Shown: in pieces, positions 35,349-43,506 of the stretch | Position numbering within the stretch: the stretch's first letter is position 1 | Layout of the letters: each line of letters opens with the position of its first letter | Source: Microvirga sp. | Lineage (GTDB): Bacteria; Pseudomonadota; Alphaproteobacteria; Rhizobiales; Beijerinckiaceae | Direction of reading: 5' to 3' | Assembly (NCBI GenBank): GCA_029266525.1 | Contig: JAQSWQ010000020.1 | Span: 1-47,642, forward strand | Length of the DNA: 47,642 nt | Program-made: the position numbers and the translations under genes | Notes under the pieces: generated by a model | Databases searched by the model: none | What the model was told of the DNA's origin: nothing | What the model saw: only the letters and a program-made list of their open reading frames with translations

Positions 35349-35993
35349 ATGGATGCCCGAACGCCGCCGAAACGCGTCGCGATCCGCGATGCCGAGGCCA
35401 CGCGACGCCGCATCCTGCAGGCGGCGCGCTCGGAATTCGCGCGCTTCGGGCTCGGTGGGGCGCGCATCGAGCGCATCGCCAAAGCAGCGCGCACCAACAA
35501 GCGGATGCTCTACTATTATTTCGGAAACAAGGAGGGGCTCTTCCTCGCCGCGCTCGAGGCGACCTACGACGACATTCGCGCCGCCGAGCGCAAGCTCCAT
35601 CTCGAGGCTCTCGAGCCGCTCGCGGCAATCGAGCGGCTCGTGCGCTTCACCTGGGCCTACTTCGTCGAGCATCCGGAATTCATGATGATGCTCAACTCGG
35701 AGAACCTGCACAAAGCGCGGCACCTCAAGAAGTCGAAGCAGATCCACGCCATGAACTCGCCGCTGATCGCAACGGTCGGCGAGATCCTGAAGCGCGGCCA
35801 AAAGGAAGGAACCGTTCGGCCCGGCGTCGACCCGCTCCAGCTCTACATCTCGATCGCCGCGCTCGCCTATTTCTATCTTTCGAATGCGTTCACGCTCTCG
35901 GTCACGTTCGGCCGTGACGTGCTGTCCAAGCCCGAGATGAAGCGGCGTATCGAGCACATCGTGGAGCTTGTCGTCACGGGCCTGCGGCCGTGA
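35349..35993 (+). CDS. TetR-family transcriptional regulator
   Basis: A 214-residue repressor. The N-terminal HTH (about 15-65) reads ATRRRILQAARSEFARFGLG, RIERIAKAARTNKRMLYYYF. The C-terminal ligand domain is helical and resembles the RutR/NicS branch (FTWAYFVEHPEFMMMLNSEN). It lies upstream of the ABC-transporter operon, same strand, and a strong palindrome (36181-36200) at that operon's promoter is the probable operator. The effector is likely the transported compound or a product of it. Confidence 0.92.
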   Translation: MDARTPPKRVAIRDAEATRRRILQAARSEFARFGLGGARIERIAKAARTNKRMLYYYFGNKEGLFLAALEATYDDIRAAERKLHLEALEPLAAIERLVRFTWAYFVEHPEFMMMLNSENLHKARHLKKSKQIHAMNSPLIATVGEILKRGQKEGTVRPGVDPLQLYISIAALAYFYLSNAFTLSVTFGRDVLSKPEMKRRIEHIVELVVTGLRP

Positions 35994-36044
35994 GCCGGCC
36001 GTGCAGGCCCATTTCCTATCATTACTGAGCAGGAGCGCAGCGAC

Positions 36045-36129
36045 CCTCGAAGCGCGCACACGGGCGGGCTGCGTCGGTGCGGTGCGTCCTTCGAGGCTCG
36101 CCTTCCGCTTGCACCTCCTCAAGATGAGG
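36045..36129. repeat. palindromic repeat family 2, copy 2 (degraded)
   Basis: CCTCGAAGCGCGCAC (from 36045) and GTGCGTCCTTCGAGG (36082-36096) pair with mismatches; the right end GCACCTCCTCAAGATGAGG (36111-36129) matches copy 1 at 20455-20470. The left outer arm has decayed. It sits between tetR and the operon promoter. Confidence 0.7.
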
Positions 36130-36156
36130 ACATCGGAGTGGCCCGCCAAGACGCTT

Positions 36157-36200
36157 CTTGACCCGAGAATCCACTTGTGCAATTAACCGCCCGGTTAATT
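36157..36200 (+). promoter_or_regulatory. operon promoter overlapped by TetR-type operator
   Basis: CTTGAC (36157-36162) as -35, a 17-nt spacer, and CAATTA (36180-36185) as a -10 fit an alphaproteobacterial promoter. AATTAACCG-CC-CGGTTAATT (36181-36200) is a 20-bp inverted repeat with 9-bp perfect arms, the size TetR dimers bind, and it covers the -10 and likely start. Bound repressor would block RNA polymerase. The -10 is weak, so the promoter call is less sure than the palindrome. Confidence 0.7.
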
Positions 36201-36247
36201 AGAGCGCCATGAACGGCGCCGATTGAGGAACGCCGGGAGACGGGCGA

Positions 36248-37057
36248 ATGGCATCGCCAACGCATACTGCCACGCTGCGCCGAATTCTCGACAGCTCGTG
36301 GGTACGCCCCTTCATCTTCCTTGTCCTCATCGTCGTCCTCTGGGACGTGACGATCCGCGTCTTCAAGATCCCGCCCTATCAGATTCCCGCGCCCGCCGAC
36401 GTGATCCGGGCGCTGTGGGTCGAGCGCACGCGTCTGCTCAGCGAGGCCGTGCCGACAACAACTGCAACGCTTGCCGGATTCGTGCTTGCGGCGGTATTCG
36501 GCATCGGCATGGCCATGCTCATCGCCGGCTCGCGCACAGTGGAATCCTACGTCTACCCCCTCCTCGTCTTCTCGCAGTCGATCCCCAAGGTCGCAATCGC
36601 GCCGCTGTTCGTCGTGTGGTTCGGCTTCGGCCTCGTGCCGAAGGTGATCTCAGCCTTCCTGCTCGGCTTCTTCCCGGTGGTGGTCGCCGGCGTGCAGGGC
36701 TTCAAATCGGTCGACCAGGACATGCGCGACCTCGCCCGCTCGATGAAGGCCTCGCGGCTCCAGACATTCCAGATGGTGAGCTTCCCGCATGCCATGCCGG
36801 CGATCTTCGCCGGACTGAAGGTCTCGGTGACGCTTGCCGTGGTCGGCGCCGTTGTGGGCGAGTTCGTCGGCGCCAATTCCGGCATCGGCTACGTGCTGCA
36901 GCGCTCGATCGGCAATTTCGAGCTCGACGTCATGTTCGCGGCGCTCGTCATCCTCGCGCTGATGGGCGTCGTGCTGTTCTGGCTCGTCGACCTCGTCGAG
37001 CGCCTGCTCGTGCCCTGGCATGCGAGCCAGCGGCACGAGATCTACGCCACCGCATAA
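36248..37057 (+). CDS. ABC transporter permease (SsuC/TauC/NMT1-type)
   Basis: A 269-residue inner-membrane permease of the nitrate/sulfonate/taurine/pyrimidine class (BPD_transp_1). About six hydrophobic segments; the EAA loop that meets the ATPase is around 160-190 (DLARSMKASRLQTFQMVSFPHAMPAIF), and LFVVWFGFGLVPKVISAF is the family's mid-region. It is the first gene of the operon, 20 nt before the binding-protein gene. Confidence 0.92.
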   Translation: MASPTHTATLRRILDSSWVRPFIFLVLIVVLWDVTIRVFKIPPYQIPAPADVIRALWVERTRLLSEAVPTTTATLAGFVLAAVFGIGMAMLIAGSRTVESYVYPLLVFSQSIPKVAIAPLFVVWFGFGLVPKVISAFLLGFFPVVVAGVQGFKSVDQDMRDLARSMKASRLQTFQMVSFPHAMPAIFAGLKVSVTLAVVGAVVGEFVGANSGIGYVLQRSIGNFELDVMFAALVILALMGVVLFWLVDLVERLLVPWHASQRHEIYATA

Positions 37058-37076
37058 TCACAAACGGAGCAACCCC

Positions 37077-38084
37077 ATGCAACGTCGCACCTTCCTGAAG
37101 GCCGCCGCCGCAGCGGCAATCGCCGCGCCCTTGATGACCATGCCGGCACAGGCGGCGGACAAGGTCGTGCTGATGATCAACTGGTACGTCTATGGCGAGC
37201 ACGCGCCTTTCTACTACGGCAAGGAAAAGGGCATCTTCGCCGCCGAGGGCATAGACCTCGAGATCCAGGAGGGCCGCGGCTCGGCCGTCACCGTCCAGGC
37301 GGTCGCGGCCAAGACCGTGCCCTTCGGGTATGCCGACGTGCCGACCATGATCCGTGCCGCCGTCAAGGGCGCGCCGGTCGTCACGGCCGGCGTCGCGCTG
37401 CAGAAGAACCCCATGTCGGTCATGGGCTTTGCCGAGAAGAACATCCGAAAGCCCGAGGACATCAAGGGCAAGACCGTCGCCACAACGCCAGGCGACTCGA
37501 TGTCCCAGATCTGGCCGCTGTTCCTCAAGAAGACCGGCCTCAAGGAGAGCGACTTCCGCATCGTCTCGGGCGACGCGCAGACGAAGCTCAACGCCGTCAT
37601 CAACAACCAGGCCGACCTGCTCCTCGGCTACGTCATGGACCAGTCCATGAAGATCAAGGACGCCACGGGCAAGGCGACGCACGCGATCATGTTCGCCGAT
37701 TACGGCATCAACCTGATCTCGTCCGGCGTCATCGTCCATAAGGACACGCTGAAGGACAATGCCGACCTCGTGCGGCGCTTCATGTCGGCCGCGACGAAAT
37801 CGATCGAGGCGGCCGAGAAGGACCCCTCCGGCGCCGCCGACGCCATCCTCAAGATCAACCCGAAGGGCGGCAAGAAGGACACGCTGCAGCAGGGCTTCGA
37901 GCTGACCATCCCACTCTACCGGACCGACGAGACGAAGAGCCTGCGCCCGTTCAACGTCTCCGACGCCAACATGAAGGACTCGGTCGCGCTCCTCGTCGAG
38001 TACGGCGGCGTCGACGCCTCGGCCAACAACGACCCGAAGGCGTTCTACACCAAGGACTTCCTGCCGAAGCACGCCGGCCATTGA
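37077..38084 (+). CDS. ABC substrate-binding protein, NMT1/THI5-like
   Basis: A 335-residue periplasmic binding protein. MQRRTFLKAAAAAAIAAP is a twin-arginine signal (RRTFLK). The mature part starts VVLMINWYVYGEHAPFYYGKEKGIF, the standard NMT1/THI5 opening. This class binds thiamine pyrimidines, riboflavin, sulfonates, nitrate or aromatic acids, and rarely sugars. The specificity is therefore unclear. ATG 37077 follows a GGAGC site. Confidence 0.92.
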   Translation: MQRRTFLKAAAAAAIAAPLMTMPAQAADKVVLMINWYVYGEHAPFYYGKEKGIFAAEGIDLEIQEGRGSAVTVQAVAAKTVPFGYADVPTMIRAAVKGAPVVTAGVALQKNPMSVMGFAEKNIRKPEDIKGKTVATTPGDSMSQIWPLFLKKTGLKESDFRIVSGDAQTKLNAVINNQADLLLGYVMDQSMKIKDATGKATHAIMFADYGINLISSGVIVHKDTLKDNADLVRRFMSAATKSIEAAEKDPSGAADAILKINPKGGKKDTLQQGFELTIPLYRTDETKSLRPFNVSDANMKDSVALLVEYGGVDASANNDPKAFYTKDFLPKHAGH

Positions 38085-38091
38085 AGCGACG

Positions 38092-38919
38092 ATGGCGCAA
38101 ACCCGGCTCAAGCTCGTGTCGGGCGACGGGGCGGAGGCGACGAGCCCCCGCCGCCGGCTGATCGAGGTCGACCGTCTCACCAAGACCTATCGCACCCGCG
38201 ACGGCGACGTGCCGTCCTTGAAGCCGATCGATCTCGCCATCCGCGAGGGCGAGTTCGTCGCCGTCGTCGGCCCCTCGGGCTGCGGGAAGTCGACGCTGCT
38301 CAAGCTCATGGCCGGGTTGATCCCGCCGACCTCCGGCGAGATCCGCATCGACGGCAAGCCGGTCAAGGAGCCACCGGACGACGTCGGCATCGTGTTCCAG
38401 AGCCCGGTGCTGCTCGCCTGGCGCACGGTGATCCGCAACGTGATGATGCCCGTCGAGGTGCGCCGGCTCGACCGCGAAACGCATCTTGCGCGCGCGAGGA
38501 AGCTCATCGCCACGGCCGGGCTCGAGGGTTTCGAGAACAAGTATCCCTGGCAGCTCTCCGGCGGCATGCAGCAGCGCACCGCGATCTGCCGGGCCCTCGT
38601 GCACGACCCCAAGATCGTGCTGATGGACGAGCCTTTCGGCGCGCTCGACGCCATGACCCGCGAACGCATGAACCTAGAGCTGCAGCGCATCCATCACGAG
38701 ACCCAAAAGACCATCACGCTCATCACCCACTCGATCCCGGAGGCGGTCTTTCTCGCCGACCGGGTGGTGGTGATGACCGAGCGCCCCGGCTCGATTGCGG
38801 CGATCTACGACGTGCCGCTCGGGCGCCCGCGCAGCCTCGAGATGATGGGCGACCCCGCCTTCATCGCGCTGTCGCAGAAGATCCGCGAGCACTTCTACGC
38901 CCAAGGGCATTTGGATTGA
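38092..38919 (+). CDS. ABC transporter ATPase
   Basis: A 275-residue ATP-binding subunit of the SsuB/TauB class. Walker A GPSGCGKST (60-68), Q-loop Gln103, signature LSGGM (155-159), Walker B VLMDEP (Asp179-Glu180) and the switch His in LITHS. It completes the transporter with the permease and binding protein upstream (7-nt gap). Confidence 0.95.
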   Translation: MAQTRLKLVSGDGAEATSPRRRLIEVDRLTKTYRTRDGDVPSLKPIDLAIREGEFVAVVGPSGCGKSTLLKLMAGLIPPTSGEIRIDGKPVKEPPDDVGIVFQSPVLLAWRTVIRNVMMPVEVRRLDRETHLARARKLIATAGLEGFENKYPWQLSGGMQQRTAICRALVHDPKIVLMDEPFGALDAMTRERMNLELQRIHHETQKTITLITHSIPEAVFLADRVVVMTERPGSIAAIYDVPLGRPRSLEMMGDPAFIALSQKIREHFYAQGHLD

Positions 38920-38939
38920 GACCGTAACCAACAGGCTCC

Positions 38940-39039
38940 GTCGTCCCGGCCGGAGCGCAGCGGAGAGCCGGGACCCATCGACGCTCGCCGCGAGCGCCGG
39001 CGATGGATCCCGGGTCGGCCTGCGGCCGCCCGGGATGAC
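38940..39039. repeat. palindromic repeat family 1, copy 3
   Basis: GTCGTCCCGG (38940-38949) to CCGGGATGAC (39030-39039) with paired inner GGGACCCATCG and CGATGGATCCC arms. It lies between the ATPase and dehydrogenase genes, within the presumed operon. Confidence 0.85.
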
Positions 39040-39062
39040 CCATGAGATGGAGTGAAACAGAC

Positions 39063-40247
39063 ATGACCCAACGCAGCCTCGGCATCATCATGAACGGCGT
39101 CACTGGGCGCATGGGCATGAACCAGCACCTCATCCGCTCGGTGGTGGCGATCCGCGCGGCCGGCGGCGTGACGCTCTCCGACGGATCGAAGGTGCAGCTC
39201 GATCCGATCCTGGTCGGCCGCAACGCAGACAAGGTGGCGGCGCTCGCGAAGGTCCATGGGGTCGAGCGGTGGACGACCGATCTCGACCAGGCGATCGCCA
39301 ACCCGACGGACACGATCTTCTTCGACGCGGCGACGACGCAGATGCGCCCCGCCCTTCTCGAAAAGGCGATCGCCGCCGGCAAGCACGTCTATTGCGAGAA
39401 GCCGATCGCCACGAACCTCGCCGAAGCCGTGAAAATCTGCCGCCTGGCGGAGGAAAAGGGCGTCAAGAACGGGGTCGTGCAAGACAAGCTTTTTCTTCCC
39501 GGCCTGCAGAAGCTGCGCCTCCTGCGGGACAGCGGCTTCTTCGGCCGCATGCTCTCGGTGAAGGGCGAGTTCGGCTATTGGGTCTTCGAGGGCGATTGGG
39601 GCCAGCCGGCGCAGCGCCCGTCCTGGAACTACCGTGCCGAGGACGGAGGCGGCCTGATCCTCGACATGGTCTGCCACTGGCGCTACGTGCTCGACAACCT
39701 CTTCGGCGAGGTGCAGGCGGTCTCCTGCCTCGGCGCAACGCACATCCCCGAGCGCGTCGATGAGAGCGGCAGGACATACAAAGCCACCGCCGACGACGCC
39801 GCCTACGCCACCTTCGAGCTCGACGGCGGCGTGATCGCCCACATCAACATGTCGTGGGCGACCCGCGTCTATCGCGACGACCTCGTCACGTTCCAGGTCG
39901 ACGGCACGCTCGGCTCCGCCGTCGCCGGGCTCCAGGACTGCGTCATGCAGCCCCGCGCCGCGACCCCGCGCCCGGTCTGGAACCCGGACGTGAAGCAGTC
40001 GATCGACTTCTACTCGACATGGCAGAAGGTGCCGGACAACCTCACCTACGACAACGGCTTCAAGGCGCAGTGGGAGATGTTCATCCGCCACGTCGCGGAG
40101 GACGCGCCCTGGAAATATACGCTGCGCGAAGGGGCAAAGGGCGTGCAGCTCGTCGAGGCTGCGCTGCAGAGCTGGAAGGAGCGCCGCTTCGTCGACGTAC
40201 CGCCGCTGCAGTACGGGGCGGCAGCTGCGCGGATGGCGGCGGAGTAA
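39063..40247 (+). CDS. Gfo/Idh/MocA-family dehydrogenase
   Basis: A 394-residue NAD(P)-dependent dehydrogenase. The Rossmann part begins [18 protein letters not shown] and has YCEKPIATN (catalytic Lys). The C-terminal domain has [20 protein letters not shown] with the catalytic His. Members oxidise a hydroxyl of a sugar or cyclitol. It is the first enzyme gene after the transporter; ATG 39063 is 20 nt into the open frame. Confidence 0.92.
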   Translation: MTQRSLGIIMNGVTGRMGMNQHLIRSVVAIRAAGGVTLSDGSKVQLDPILVGRNADKVAALAKVHGVERWTTDLDQAIANPTDTIFFDAATTQMRPALLEKAIAAGKHVYCEKPIATNLAEAVKICRLAEEKGVKNGVVQDKLFLPGLQKLRLLRDSGFFGRMLSVKGEFGYWVFEGDWGQPAQRPSWNYRAEDGGGLILDMVCHWRYVLDNLFGEVQAVSCLGATHIPERVDESGRTYKATADDAAYATFELDGGVIAHINMSWATRVYRDDLVTFQVDGTLGSAVAGLQDCVMQPRAATPRPVWNPDVKQSIDFYSTWQKVPDNLTYDNGFKAQWEMFIRHVAEDAPWKYTLREGAKGVQLVEAALQSWKERRFVDVPPLQYGAAAARMAAE

Positions 40248-40258
40248 CACCACGCGCC

Positions 40259-40353
40259 GTCATCCCGGCCGGAGCGAAGCGGAGAGCCGGGACCCATGCC
40301 ACCCGCTCCGAGCTATGGGTCCCGGATAGCCGCTTCGCGGCTTCCGGGATGAC
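40259..40353. repeat. palindromic repeat family 1, copy 4
   Basis: GTCATCCCGG (40259-40268) to CCGGGATGAC (40344-40353), with inner GGGACCCAT/ATGGGTCCC arms. This is the best-preserved copy. It is between the dehydrogenase and DUF993 genes. Confidence 0.88.
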
Positions 40354-40378
40354 CGCGTGAAGCTTGAGGAGAACCAGA

Positions 40379-41569
40379 ATGAACATCCAACGTCCCGTCA
40401 CCGCGCTGTCGCTGCATCTGCCGACCGCGGGCGGCAAGCTCGAGCGGTTCGACCTGTCGGCGCCTCGGAACTTCCCGGAGCGCGTCTCGGAGCCGCTCAA
40501 CCGCATCGCGCTCGCGGCTGCCCATGTGGTGGTCGACCCGCTTGCGGAGGTCGATCCCTGGCTCGAGGTGGCGCCCGATTGGGAACGCACCATCGCCTTC
40601 CGGGAGCATCTCTGGGACCTCGGCCTCGGCGTCGCCGAGGCGATGGACACGGCCCAGCGCGGCATGGGGCTCGACTGGCCGATGGCGCTCGAGCTCATCA
40701 AGCGCTCGGTCGCGGCCTCGAAGCGGCGCCAGGGCGCGGTCGTGTTCTCCGGCGCGGGCACCGACCACCTCGATCCCGCCGAGGCGAAGACGATCAGCGA
40801 CGTGATCCGCGCTTACGAGGAGCAGGTCGCAGCGATCGAAGCCGTCGGGGGACGCATCATCATGATGGCCTCGCGCGCGCTCGCTAGGATCGCCAGGACG
40901 CCCGACGAGTACGCCAAGGTCTATGGCCGCATCCTGTCGCAGGTGAAGGAGCCGGTGATCATCCACTGGCTCGGAAACATGTTCGACCCGGCGCTTGCCG
41001 GCTATTGGGGCACGGCGGATCTCGACCGGGCCATGGACACCGCCGTCGCGGTGATCAACGACAACGCCGCGAAAGTCGAAGGCGTGAAGGTCTCGCTTCT
41101 CGACAAGGACCGGGAGATCGCGATGCGCCGGCGCCTCGACAAGCGCGTGCGCATGTACACCGGCGACGACTTCAACTACGCGGAGCTGATCGCCGGCGAC
41201 GAGCAGGGCTACTCGCACGCCCTTCTCGGCATCTTCGATGCCATCGCGCCGGCCGCGGCCGCGGCGCTCTCCGCGCTCGCCAAGGACGACCTTCCGACTT
41301 TTCACGACATCTTCGCGCCGACCGTGCCGCTGTCGCGCCACATCTTCCGGGCGCCGACCCGCTTCTACAAGACCGGCGTCGTGTTCATGGCCTATCTCAA
41401 CGGCCACCAGGACCATTTCACCATGGCCGCCGGTCAGGAGAGCGCCCGCTCGACGCTGCACCTCGCCGAGCTCTTCCGCCTCGCCGACCGCGCCGGCCTC
41501 CTGCGCGACCCGGAGCGCGCGGCGGAGCGCATGCGCTGCGTGATGGCGGTGCGGGGGGTGGAGGCGTGA
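40379..41569 (+). CDS. DUF993 family protein, DHDPS-like aldolase candidate
   Basis: A 396-residue protein of the DUF993 family, a distant relative of dihydrodipicolinate synthase (TIM barrel). By eye two DHDPS-type features line up. One is EGVKVS with Lys237 where the Schiff-base Lys (GIKES in DHDPS) sits. The other is YTGDDFNYAELIAGDEQGYS, like the GDD..... segment that follows it. PVIIHWLGNMFDP resembles the PVILYN strand. This predicts a lysine-based lyase or dehydratase acting on a 2-oxo acid or sugar-derived ketone. Function is not established. GAGGAG lies just before ATG 40379. Confidence 0.85.
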   Translation: MNIQRPVTALSLHLPTAGGKLERFDLSAPRNFPERVSEPLNRIALAAAHVVVDPLAEVDPWLEVAPDWERTIAFREHLWDLGLGVAEAMDTAQRGMGLDWPMALELIKRSVAASKRRQGAVVFSGAGTDHLDPAEAKTISDVIRAYEEQVAAIEAVGGRIIMMASRALARIARTPDEYAKVYGRILSQVKEPVIIHWLGNMFDPALAGYWGTADLDRAMDTAVAVINDNAAKVEGVKVSLLDKDREIAMRRRLDKRVRMYTGDDFNYAELIAGDEQGYSHALLGIFDAIAPAAAAALSALAKDDLPTFHDIFAPTVPLSRHIFRAPTRFYKTGVVFMAYLNGHQDHFTMAAGQESARSTLHLAELFRLADRAGLLRDPERAAERMRCVMAVRGVEA

Positions 41570-41578
41570 GCCCGGGCT

Positions 41579-41719
41579 GTCATTCCGGGGCTCGCCGCAG
41601 GCGAGAACCCGGAACCCATAACCGCCACTCGCTCCGAAATCGGCGGCGACGGTGGAGCCATCCCCCAGCCTCTTGTGCTTATGGGTTCCGGGCTCCGCCT
41701 TCGGCGGCCCCGGAATAAC
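41579..41719. repeat. palindromic repeat family 1, copy 5 (extended)
   Basis: GTCATTCCGG to CCGGAATAAC with inner GGAACCCATAA and TTATGGGTTCC arms (perfect 11 bp). The middle has an extra 40 nt compared with copies 3 and 4. It ends 5 nt before the isomerase gene. Confidence 0.8.
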
Positions 41720-41724
41720 AAAGA

Positions 41725-42588
41725 ATGCGCGACCTCTCTGCCGACCACGCCCTCCTCTCCCTCAACACCGCCACCGTGAGGAAACAAGGCGACCTCCTCG
41801 CCATCGTCGAGGCCTGCGCGCGGCACGGCATCCGCGCGGTGTCGCCCTGGCGCGACCAGGTCGCAGCCGTCGGGCTCGAGCGTGCCGTGCGTGCCGTCAA
41901 GGATGCCGGGCTCGCCCTCTCCGGCTATTGCCGCGGCGGCATGTTTCCGGCCGACGCCGCGCATGCGCAAGAAGCGCGGGACGACAACCGCCGCGCAGTC
42001 GACGAGGCGGCCGCGCTCGGCGCCCCCTGCCTCGTATTGGTGGTCGGCGGCCTGCCGCAATTCTCCCGACCGGGCTCCGCGCCCTCGAAGGATCTCGGCG
42101 CCGCCCATGCCCAGGTCGAGGACGGCATCGCCGCGCTCCTCGAATATGCCCGGGCGGCCAACATGCCGCTCGCGATCGAGCCCCTCCACCCCATGTACGC
42201 GGCCGACCGGGCCTGCGTGAACACGCTCGCCCACGCCCTCGACATCTGCGACCAGCTCGACCCCGACCGCCAAGGCAGCCTCGGCGTGGCGCTCGACGTG
42301 TACCACGTCTGGTGGGACCCGGAGCTGTCGGCCGGCATCCGGCGCTGCGGCCGCGACCGCATGCTCGCCTACCACGTCTGCGACTGGCTCGTGCCCACGA
42401 AGGACCTCCTCCTCGACCGCGGCATGATGGGCGACGGCGTGATCGAGCTCCGCCGCATCCGCTGCGAAGTCGAGGCGCTGGGCTTTGCCGGGTTCGTCGA
42501 AGTCGAGATCTTCTCGAACGACTGGTGGACCCGCCCGATGAACGAAGTCATCGAGACCTGCATCACGAGGCATCGAACCATCGTCTGA
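41725..42588 (+). CDS. sugar phosphate isomerase/epimerase (xylose isomerase-like TIM barrel)
   Basis: A 287-residue AP-endonuclease-2/xylose-isomerase-like barrel. Metal ligands are readable in LAIEPLHPM (Glu), ALDVYHVWW (Asp/His), YHVCDW (His) and EVEIFSNDWW (Glu). It would isomerise or epimerise a ketose or a dehydro-sugar made by the upstream dehydrogenase. It ends the operon; the next gene lies 80 nt on. Confidence 0.9.
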   Translation: MRDLSADHALLSLNTATVRKQGDLLAIVEACARHGIRAVSPWRDQVAAVGLERAVRAVKDAGLALSGYCRGGMFPADAAHAQEARDDNRRAVDEAAALGAPCLVLVVGGLPQFSRPGSAPSKDLGAAHAQVEDGIAALLEYARAANMPLAIEPLHPMYAADRACVNTLAHALDICDQLDPDRQGSLGVALDVYHVWWDPELSAGIRRCGRDRMLAYHVCDWLVPTKDLLLDRGMMGDGVIELRRIRCEVEALGFAGFVEVEIFSNDWWTRPMNEVIETCITRHRTIV

Positions 42589-42668
42589 GACTCCGGCTTG
42601 ACGAGCATCTCGCTCCGCCGTTGCCCGACTCCGCTCTTCATGGCATCCAAGCCGGGGGGAGCGAACCA

Positions 42669-43415
42669 ATGACCTACTGCGCCGGCATCCTGGTCCAGCA
42701 AGGCTTGGTGATGATCGCCGACACACGAACCAACGCCGGCCTCGACAACATCTCGACCTATCGCAAGCTGCACGTCATCGCGCAGCCGGGAGAGCGCGTG
42801 CTTGCCATCGCCCACGCCGGCAACCTTTCCCTATCGCAGTCCGTGATGAGCCTTCTTCACGAGGGCGTCGAGAACCCCGACGCCGCCGAGCTCGACACCA
42901 TCGAGAAGGTGCCGACGATGTTTCGCGCGGCTCAGCTGATCGGCCGCGCCATCCGGCGCGTGCGGGCAACCGACTTCGAGGGCTTCGAGCAGGCGAAGCT
43001 CCCCTTCGAGGTCTCGATGCTCTTCGGCGGCCAGATCAAGGGCGGCCCGATGCGGCTCTACATGATCTATTCCGCCGGCAACTTCATCGAGTGCGGGCAG
43101 GAGGCTCCCTTCCTGCAGGTCGGCGAGCACAAATACGGCAAGCCGATCCTCGACCGAGCGGTGAAGTTCTCGACCGACGTCTACGACGCGCTCAAGATCG
43201 GGCTGATCTCGATGGACTCGACCATGCGTTCGAACCTCGGGGTGGGCCTGCCGATCGACATCGCCTTGATCTGCCGGGACTCGCTCGAGGCCGAGCTGAT
43301 CCACCGCGTGGAGGCCGGCGAGCCTTACTTCCACGATCTGCGCGAGCGCTGGTCCGCGGCGCTCAGGGCCGCCCACATGAACATCCCGCGCCCGCCCTAC
43401 GGGGTGAAGGGCTGA
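42669..43415 (+). CDS. Anbu-type proteasome-like peptidase
   Basis: A 248-residue member of the Ntn-hydrolase (20S proteasome beta/HslV) fold. It begins MTYCAGI, so Thr2 becomes the N-terminal nucleophile once Met is removed. Asp18 (IADTRTNAG) and Lys33 (YRKLHV) match the proteasomal pattern. Such stand-alone proteasome homologues (Anbu, ancestral beta subunit) form open-spiral assemblies, and their usual partners are a transglutaminase-like protein, an alpha-E protein and an ATP-grasp protein. None is next to it. ATG 42669 is chosen because the open frame upstream overlaps the isomerase gene. Confidence 0.92.
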   Translation: MTYCAGILVQQGLVMIADTRTNAGLDNISTYRKLHVIAQPGERVLAIAHAGNLSLSQSVMSLLHEGVENPDAAELDTIEKVPTMFRAAQLIGRAIRRVRATDFEGFEQAKLPFEVSMLFGGQIKGGPMRLYMIYSAGNFIECGQEAPFLQVGEHKYGKPILDRAVKFSTDVYDALKIGLISMDSTMRSNLGVGLPIDIALICRDSLEAELIHRVEAGEPYFHDLRERWSAALRAAHMNIPRPPYGVKG

Positions 43416-43506
43416 CGCGAAGACCCCTCGACAAGCCGCTCTTTCCTCAACCGGATTTAAAGGAAGATCGACCAATCTCCTCTCCGGCAGGTGCCGGTCA
43501 GGACGC

